Shown piece by piece: positions 56,563 to 64,000 of a stretch of DNA of 64,000 nucleotides. This DNA is from Nilaparvata lugens. Taxonomy: Eukaryota > Arthropoda > Insecta > Hemiptera > Delphacidae. The translations under genes and the position numbers were made by a program. The stretch spans positions 11,141,900 to 11,205,899 of the forward strand of contig NC_052506.1 in the NCBI RefSeq assembly GCF_014356525.2. Reading direction: 5' to 3'. A model generated the notes under the pieces. The model ran no database searches, was not told the DNA's origin, and saw nothing but the letters and a program-made list of their open reading frames with translations. Numbering within the stretch: the stretch's first letter is position 1; each line of letters starts with the position of its first letter.

Positions 56563-57401
56563 TATAGTGATGTCCACGTTATAATGGCAGTGTACGATTG
56601 ACAATACTATTGCTGTCCTTTTCTATCATACAACAAAACAGATAGCGCTATCCCTCTCTAGCTTTGCAATGTTGTCAGTTTGCCAGAATATTTTATTTTT
56701 ACTTTTGGCAGAGACTGTACAAAAGTAGACTAACAATTCTCAGCCGCCATTTTTTTACTTCATTCTATTAAAATACTTTGGTACACAAGTCATATAATTG
56801 ATTTGAAATGTATTTTTGAAACAATGGAATAGTTTTTAGACATTACCGTATGAGAAACACAAATTAAAATACTTGAAATGACATTCTAAAAGCAACCATA
56901 CTAGACTTCATCCATGCTTCAGTTAGCCAACACGTTCAGGTTAGACCTACTCGTACCGGTATAAATAATATTGAAAGGTTATTTCAGAATTATTTCCATT
57001 GAAATTACTTATTTTAAAAAGGATTTCTATTTTACTATCATTTTAAAAAGAAATTGGAATAGAATACCTACCAAATAACTCAATTTATGTTGTTTTGAAA
57101 TTCAGACTGGTGTATCACAGCTTTTTAAATTAGCCGCCATTTCAGGTTTGTATAAAAATAAAAATCTGATCTTAGTTATGGAAGAGCATTTTTGAATCAA
57201 ATTATGAAAAAATATATTTTCTTGATTAATTTGACATTAAATTGATTATTTTATCAAGGAAATGATAATTATTATTAGATCAATTATTTTAATGGGATGA
57301 ATTGAGTAACAGCTGTGTACAATCAGTGGCAAAAGGGAGAGACTTGGCAACGTTTTTCTCCTATCTTTCTTCACTGCCATTATAACGTGGACCTCACTAT
57401 A
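56563..57401. mobile_element. TIR DNA transposon derivative, 839 bp
   Basis: A 30-bp TIR with one mismatch (TATAGTGATGTCCACGTTAT.. at 56563; inverse to 57401). TA at each outer edge is compatible with a TA target duplication. No transposase frame. Confidence 0.85.
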
Positions 57402-57477
57402 CTCTTCTCAATTCTATCCTTCTTTGAATGAAATTTCAAATTCATTCAATGCAAAATTGATTGAAGTCAACCCCATA

Positions 57478-57663
57478 GGCTCAACTCACACTTACGCGAC
57501 TCAGGTCGAGAAGAGACTCGACTCTAGTCGAGAGCATGTGTTTCCAAATGGTGACGTCGCGGAGACTAGAATCGATGATCTGAGTGTCACCATTTGGAAA
57601 CACATGCTCTCGACTAGAGTCGAGTCTCTTCTCGACCTGAGTCGCGTAAGTATGAGTTGACCC
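57478..57663. repeat. Long hairpin, 78-bp arms with two mismatches
   Basis: Arms 57478-57555 and 57586-57663 flank a 30-bp loop. The arms are rich in GACTCGACTCTAGTCGAG-type nested palindromes, and the loop contains AGACTAGAATCGATGATC. A 78-codon frame through it is a by-product. It may be a foldback MITE; transcription would give a near-perfect dsRNA. Confidence 0.92.
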
Positions 57664-58020
57664 TTAGTCAACGGTTCATTCCCCTCAATATTAATCCAGA
57701 AGTCACTTAATATAGAGTCAGTTTGTGAAGTTTACATTATTATTTGCATTATTACAAGAAACTATTAAAATACTATATTCGACTGTATAATACTCTGTTA
57801 TTACTTCCCACATTACTTGTACATTATCACTGAGAGGTGTGTTATGAGAAAATATAATTCATCTATGCTCGTGGACGGTTTAGGAATGGAATAAGAATAC
57901 ATTTTCATTTTATTTCATTCGCTTATTAGTTTAATGATACAAGATTATTATGTAAAATGCTTTGGGGTGGATCAACAGGTACAATCCAAAACTGTTCCTC
58001 CCCCGAATTTTGATTCATTA
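57664..58020. other. Intergenic, nothing recognised
   Basis: AT-rich; no feature seen. Confidence 0.35.
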
Positions 58021-58484
58021 AAAATATCGGGGCACCGAGCTTCGCTCCTTATTTTTATTTATTGATAAACAGAACACAATTCTCTAAAATGATCGTGTTT
58101 ATATTATTTCACAGCTGGCTATACGTCATCTTATGAATTTTCGGGGATGCGATATTTTGATTTTTCACATACTCATTTTTTTACTATCCACAGCTGTTTC
58201 AGCCAATAATGAATTATTATCCTTTTAATGTCGTTCAGCGAGTTTTCCCAAGGATGAGACCTAGAGCAATCGAATCTTTATATCATAAACCTACTATGTT
58301 CCAAATTTCGTGAAAATCGTTAGAGCCGTTTTCGAGATCTTTTAAACATAAATAACCAGATATAAAAATAACCAGATATAGACCTAATAATAACCAGATA
58401 TCAAAATAAACAGATATAAAAATAACCACATATAAAAATAACCAGATATATAAATACAGAAATTGCTCGCTTAATATAATGGGA
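58021..58484 (-). mobile_element. Helitron-like family T, copy 5
   Basis: AAAATATCGGGGCACCGAGC at the left and TTAATATAATGGGA at the right (start TCCCATTATATTAAG in minus sense). Contains an expanded ATAACCAGATATAAAA array (58340-58455). Confidence 0.65.
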
Positions 58485-59555
58485 TAGTTCAGAAAATAGG
58501 TTATGGTTTCTTCACTTTATAAAATTTTGTCTAATCTTCTCACCAAACACTTGGATCGATAAATTTTGGATTTGGAAAGATATCCATATTAATTATTGGA
58601 CTATTGAAAACGTTTGTTCCATTACACTCAAAACCAATAAAAATTTTTGTCTTATCTGGTCATTTATAACTATTTTAAAGTTGTAATGCTGTACTGATTG
58701 AAATTGTTTATTCACATAGCACGAATAAGTGATTGCCAATCACGCTGCAAGTATTGTTTTTATGCTTGTTGATCAAGTAAAATTGGATGAATGCTTTATC
58801 AAACGCTGGTCGATCAGTGCATTGCTTCAATAAACAAAGCAGTTGATTTATTCACAGCTAAATGACGTTACAAATTATTCAAATAACGGACATATTGCAG
58901 CGGCCACGTCAAAACACACAGAAAACACACGAACGCGCTCTGACACCACCACCACTGCAGTCGAGTGTAATGTAATTTCATTATTGCTTCAAGGCCCTGC
59001 AGCGTTGACGTTTCCATTAGCCAAGTCGATAAAATTCGGTAACGTTGCTGCTGCTGATAATAATAAATCGCTAGTGGAGTGATGCACTGTATCTGGCCAC
59101 TCTAACCTCGGCCAAGCAAATAAAATTAGGTGCTGAATTTTCCATCGTTATACCTGCTATTTTCAACAGGAACGATACTTTTTTATTGTAAATTGAAACC
59201 CGTGGCAATTGTGTGAAGTGACCTGTGACCAGCAACAGAGGATCATTCGCAAAGTATCCGATTAAACTACAGCTACAAAGCTATTATACAGCATTTTCAT
59301 TGGATTAGCGGTGTTTCAAGGGCTTTTCACGAGAACATTATTATTATAAACTTGATTTATATTCTTCTCATCCATCTCTCTCACTGCAGTAGATTGTAAC
59401 CAACGGTAAATGTTGATTCTTGATTTGACTTCAATCTTGGTTGACGATTAATTATTATTAATGAGTGGTTGAGGAATCAAGACAGACATGTTTTCAGGAA
59501 GTTCATAATTTTACCAATTTTTTATGATATTATATTATTATAAAAAGAGAGCTTA
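58485..59555. other. Mostly unique sequence with GC-richer island (58.88-59.1 kb)
   Basis: The island has CGGCCACGTCAAAACACACA and CACCACCACCACTGCAGTCG. No gene supported. Confidence 0.4.
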
Positions 59556-60239
59556 TTGACCGAGCGAAGTGAGCTCTAAGATTCAAGTCGACGGTTTTGC
59601 ATTTCTCTTTATGTTTAAATGTTTATATGCGAAACGCAGCAATGGATTTTCATGAAATTTGACAGGTATGTTCCTTTTTAAATTATGCGTCGACTTATAT
59701 ATAAGGTCTTTTAAAATTTTGCATTTAAAGGATAATACAAAAGGAAAAGGAGTTTCCTTCGAACGATAATATTACCGTAAAAATCAGACTATAGAATTAT
59801 TCATCATAAATCAGCTGTCGAGTGGATTATAAATTGCATGCCATGACGCATGCGATTCAATATATCAATGTAACTTGGTAAAAAATCATCTGCAGTGTGT
59901 ACTATTAATTGCATGCCTCATTGAATGTAATTTTTATGCACTATTAAATGAACTATTGATTGCATGCAATAACGCATGCAATTAATAACTGAAATAACAT
60001 AGTATTGTCTCTCGACCTTTCTCTGCTTTGAACTCGGGCTGTCCTGTTGCCAGTATGTCTTGAAGGAGATTAGCTTTTGATGTCAGCATTTTTGATACAC
60101 CAACCTCAACAGCCATTAGCCGTTTTCACACAGATATTTCGCCGACCCGACATACAGACAGGATTTACTCTGATGGACAGTATAAGAGGAGGCTGTGGTT
60201 CATAACTGCGCGAGGTCTACTGTTCACAGAGCTACTAGT
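59556..60239 (+). mobile_element. Repeat family S, copy 5 (full length)
   Basis: TTGACCGAGCGAAGTGAGCT to GTTCACAGAGCTACTAGT. Collinear with copy 4 over its length. Confidence 0.8.
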
Positions 60240-60257
60240 TGGTAATGATTGAATACA

Positions 60258-61581
60258 TAAAAAATCTGTTGTGGTACACTCACACAACTTTCCTTGCTCA
60301 TTGAACTGTAAGCCTCATTTTTAGAGGAGAATAATTTAGGGCAATAACATAATGACGACTGGCGGAAAAATATTTGCAACTACAATCAGACTACTGTGTA
60401 TGTGTATAATTATATATATAATTGTTTTCAGAGTACTTTTTCCTTTGTGTAAATTGTGAAATTCGATTATTTTTTTAAAAGTCGTCAAAACAGCTGCTCT
60501 ACAGATGAAATATCTCGACTATGAGTGTGTTCTTTTTATAAACTGCTCTACCTACCTACCTCATGCACCAGAAGGAGGTTTCAAAGTCCATTTCTCAAGG
60601 AAGGGGTGGACCCCCCATTAGTTTCCCAGGAGAAAGACTCATGCCAGTTGATAGAGCTGATGAATAACTATACAGGGTATGAATATGAAAAAATCGGTCA
60701 AGTAATTTTTGAGAAAATCGTGAAAAACATGGTTTTTTGGTCATCATCCGCCATTTTTCTCAAGAATATTACGGAGCTCCTGGAATTTTCCCAGAAATGA
60801 GACTTATGTCAGTTGATAGGGCTTATAAATAGCTATCCATGGTATGAATTTGAAGGAAATCGTTGAAGCCGTTTTCGAGAAAACCGTGAAAAACATGGTT
60901 TTTTAGTCATTATCCGCCATTTTTCTCAAGAATTTTACGGAGCTCCTGGAATTTTCCCAGAAATGAGACTTATGTCAGTTGATAGGGCTTATAAATAGCT
61001 ATCCATGATATAAATTTGGAAGAAATCTTTGAAGCCGTTTTCGAGAAAACTGTGAAAAACATGGTTTTTTAGTCATTATCCGCCATTTTTCTCAAGAATT
61101 TTACGGAGCTCCTGGAATTTTCCCAGAAATGAGACTTATGTCAGTTGATAGGGCTTATAAATAGCTATCCATGGTATAAATTTGAAGATTATCGTTAGAG
61201 CCGTTTTTGAGAAAAACGTAAAAAACATGGTTTTTTAGTAATTATCCGCCATTTTTTCCGCCATCTTGAATTGAATTTTATTGAATTTCTTATTGTCGGA
61301 TCCTTATGGTATAAGGACCTTAAGTTTAAAATTTCAAGTCAATCGGTTGATTAGGAATGGAGTTATCGTGTTCACAGACATACACACATACACACACACA
61401 CACACATACACACACACACATACACACACACACATACACACACACAGACCAACACCCAAAAATCATGTTTTTGGACTCAGGGGACCTTGAAACGTATAGA
61501 AAACTTGAAATTAGGGTACTTTAATTTTTTTTGGAAAGCAATACTTTCCTTACCTATGGTAATAGGGCAAGGAAAGTAAAA
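60258..61581 (+). mobile_element. Dispersed repeat family R, copy 5, containing a satellite expansion
   Basis: Left end AAAAAATCTGTTGTGGTACA, right end GGGCAAGGAAAGTAAAA. The ends match the other copies but the middle is a tandem array of 166-bp units. An AC/ATAC-rich array (61379-61446) sits at the usual place. Confidence 0.8.
60605..61268 (+). repeat. 166-bp tandem array, four units, derived from family R
   Basis: ACGGAGCTCCTGGAATTTTC starts units at 60771, 60937 and 61103 (exact 166-bp spacing); a diverged first unit precedes. Each unit corresponds to the single-copy segment from GGAGCTCCTGAAATTTTTAC to GCCGCCATC in copy 1. Confidence 0.93.
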
Positions 61582-63364
61582 ATGAGTATCAGCTTCCCGA
61601 TTGATATTAGCGATCGATTCTCTGTTTATAGTGAGGATTGGAGAGTTTCATCAGTAAGTTTAATGGGCATAAGAGTTTTGTGAGCATAATTTATTCAGTA
61701 TAATACATCAAAAAAACAACAATACAACTGAAAAATACTAGAATAGACTAAATATGCAAAAAAACAATTGAAAAGAAGATTAATATTAAAATGTTTTAGT
61801 GTTGTAAGAGTCTATGGTCTAATCTAAACTAAGATGCTTCCAATCATTGAAAGTTCTAGGAAGGGTGTAGAGTGTACAGAATTGAAAGGGAAGATAAAAA
61901 TCTAACATAATTATAATATTATCATTATTTAGCGTATGACAGATACACAACAAATATATAGCTCATGAGTCTCAAATGCCTAGATATACACTGTAGACTT
62001 CCAAATTCTTTGAGATGTTGTGTAGTTTTCAGTCAGGAGAACATAAGTCTGTCTGACCGCCATCATTTGCTAGTCCATTTAGCGTTACCCAATGTGCACC
62101 ATGGAGGCAAATTAACGTTACACATACTTATACGAATAACAATATGATAATAAGAATTATTCTTCATTTCAGACCCGGCTACGTGGAATTTATTAAATTT
62201 AATATAGAATACAATTTTTGCAATGAATAACCTTTTCTGATAATCAGTACCCGAGAGATCACTAGTAGCAACTAGCTATCCATTCTTCAATGAATTGAAT
62301 TCAGTGTCAGAGTTTCAATTTGAATGAAGCTTTGAGTGCATTTAGTTGTTTTCAGTATAGAATTTAAATCTACGAAATAAGAGCTCAAAACTGAATGAAT
62401 TGGTGATAGATTATTGGAGTGTGAAATAGAGCGATAAAATTTATAAACTTTGAAAGGCAAGTCACTGAATGAATGCAAAACATTAGCAACCCACATTTCA
62501 AGTTCCCATTGATTCGGCACACTTTAAATTGCAAACGAATAGTCCAGTTGGCTGATGCAAGAGTTTTCCAATCGAACATTTGCATTGTTCAATTAAGCCG
62601 CAGTGAGGGGGTCTGTGGTTCTCCTATTTTGCATTTTTATCCATTAAACTCCAAACGTAGTAGTTCTAAACTGATCACATCCTCAACAACTCCTTCTCTA
62701 ATGGAATCCGGAAAACTCGATGTTGGTAACAGCTGGTTTCTGCCCGTCAGCTCCATGATTACTCTCTCAAGTTTGAAAATATTACCGTTTCGAAGATTAT
62801 ACTCGTACTACCAAACTTCATCGTACGAAAGACTTCTCTGATGGATACGAGAACTATCCGTTTTTCAACTCCAGTGATTGGGATATAAATTGAAAACTAT
62901 CTTTCATCAGTTGAAAACTGGAAATTATTATCCAATAGGAAGTGGTTTTGATTGATCAGGTTGCTACAGTAAGTTATCTCATTTAAACTCGAGAAACACG
63001 ATTTCTTGGGAAATCTGAAAAATGTCTGCTTGTAAACTTCCAACTATACTAGTTTCATCTAACTTCTTAAATATTGCAAGGTATGAAACTATTTTAAACC
63101 CAGTAGAATCAAGCAACTGGAAAATTTTGAAATTTTCAATCTAACAAATGAAAAGTTTTAATCTTCTGTCATATCCATCTTGATAACAAGGTTCTCCAAA
63201 AGCAAAGCTAGCAGTGTTTGTAGGCTCCCCATTATTTTGAGGATGAGAACCATCAATAAAAACGTACGGTAATCTCTTATGACATTTGTTGGTGGGGAGT
63301 GTCTTGCGGGGAGGTGCCACCTCGCTTGACCTATAGTTCAAGCTGTCAATGGGCCTTACGACTG
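61582..63364. other. Intergenic or intronic, nothing recognised
   Basis: AT-rich to balanced sequence. Frames of 60-122 codons are present but none shows domains, repeats or convincing splice sites. Confidence 0.35.
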
Positions 63365-63517
63365 TCATTCTTCAGCCGGGACCGACACACATTTAACGTA
63401 CTCTTCAGATAACACGGGGGTGACCTGGTTGAAAACTTTTTTATGATAAAAGGGTTGAAGCCCGGAATCTCAAGGCCGCTACGGAAGCACTCTACTGATC
63501 CACAGATCACTCCAGGC
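63365..63517 (-). mobile_element. Degraded tRNA-derived SINE (family of 21764-22014)
   Basis: CAGCCGGGACCGACACACAT, AACACGGGGGTGACCTGG and a B-box-like GGGCTTCAACCC in minus sense are collinear with the SINE at 21764-22014 but diverged. Confidence 0.65.
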
Positions 63518-64000
63518 CTCAATGAATTACTGATTTCTTTCAAAACTTTATGAGAGCTTGTTCGAATAAAATTGGCTCCTAGCTCTATCAAGTCTTGAAA
63601 GATTGTCATAGAATAAAAACCAAATAACATTAAATTTATATGTATGTACTGATTCTACTGAATGAATAAATGGAATTGAAACGGAAAATAAAAATTAATT
63701 GAAATCAGAATTTTGTTTCAGATGTTTGAAAGACTTCATGATGATAAAGGTGGAGGTATTTTTAAATCTTGCTCTGAATCCTTGATCAATTGAAATAATT
63801 AATATCAATACTTTGATATAGATACTTTTCTATAGTGTGTTCATCGAAAGTGAGAAAAAACATAGTGTTTGCGCTTGTGTAAGTATAATAGAAGTAATGA
63901 CTCATATCTGCGTATATATTACACTTATTTCATACTTATACTCATAATTATTATGCTTACACCAATATTTCATATTATTCTTACACTCGTATCTGCTTAT
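63518..64000. other. Nothing recognised
   Basis: AT-rich to the window edge, with short TTACAC/CTTATAC-type runs in the last 150 bases. Confidence 0.35.

Noticed and set aside
57424..57660. 78-codon ORF across the long hairpin
   Set aside because: The peptide is dictated by the inverted repeat; no independent coding evidence.
63141..63368. Minus-strand ORF with YVFIDGSHPQNNG, possibly an RNase H DGS motif
   Set aside because: Only one short motif fits and no neighbouring RNase H blocks are seen; too weak to annotate.
1..64000. CRISPR array, bacterial operon or prophage
   Set aside because: No regularly spaced short repeats with unique spacers; all tandem arrays have no spacers, and gene structure is spliced eukaryotic.

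Overview
The window looks like nuclear DNA of an insect, probably a hemipteran. It is AT-rich, with short exons separated by long introns, canonical GT-AG splice sites, and very dense fossil transposons (LINE, LTR, Helitron, SINE, MITE). No operons, ribosome binding sites or bacterial features are visible. The hemipteran assignment is inference from repeat style and protein sequence; the sequence does not prove the species.

Region 1 (1-13.8 kb): the 3' half of one recognisable host gene on the + strand, UTP6, a HAT-repeat subunit of the small-subunit processome. Five exons (2634-2835, 3801-3932, 5154-5408, 10476-10746, 13405-13553) join in phase and end at a stop at 13551-13553, with AATAAA at 13791. 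The 5' exons lie left of the window. The introns are packed with small DNA transposons: a Harbinger-like MITE with an internal duplication, two hAT-like MITEs with perfect 8-bp target duplications, a TA-flanked MITE and a piggyBac-like MITE. The fourth exon exists three times because of two nested tandem duplications (about 1990 bp and 767 bp) that carried a LINE fragment, a MITE and a mariner relic with them. Only the last copy has a donor site.

Region 2 (13.8-31.3 kb): repeats, one intact tRNA-Arg(UCG) gene at 19549-19621, a tRNA-derived SINE with a 10-bp target duplication inserted in another repeat, and a large LTR retrotransposon (22520-30802, minus strand). That element has near-identical 2-kb LTRs and a frameshifted gag, but no recognisable protease, reverse transcriptase or integrase. 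Its right end abuts a 520-bp CTCCTCAT-type microsatellite.

Region 3 (31.3-64 kb): a mosaic of repeat families: two canonical Helitrons, five copies of an element beginning TTGACCGAGCG, five copies of a TC-starting Helitron-like element, several TIR elements and hairpins, a decayed LINE reverse transcriptase (41.05-42.47 kb), minisatellites, and GC-richer unique islands near 31.4, 33.9, 49.2, 54.1 and 59.0 kb. One exon-like block (45489-45772) may belong to an unidentified host gene whose introns would cover much of this region.

One approximately 0.8-1.3-kb dispersed family (TIR core ACTTTCCTTGCC) occurs five times plus a fragment. Individual copies have expanded internally in different ways: an (AC)n array, a 263-bp duplication, or a four-unit 166-bp satellite.
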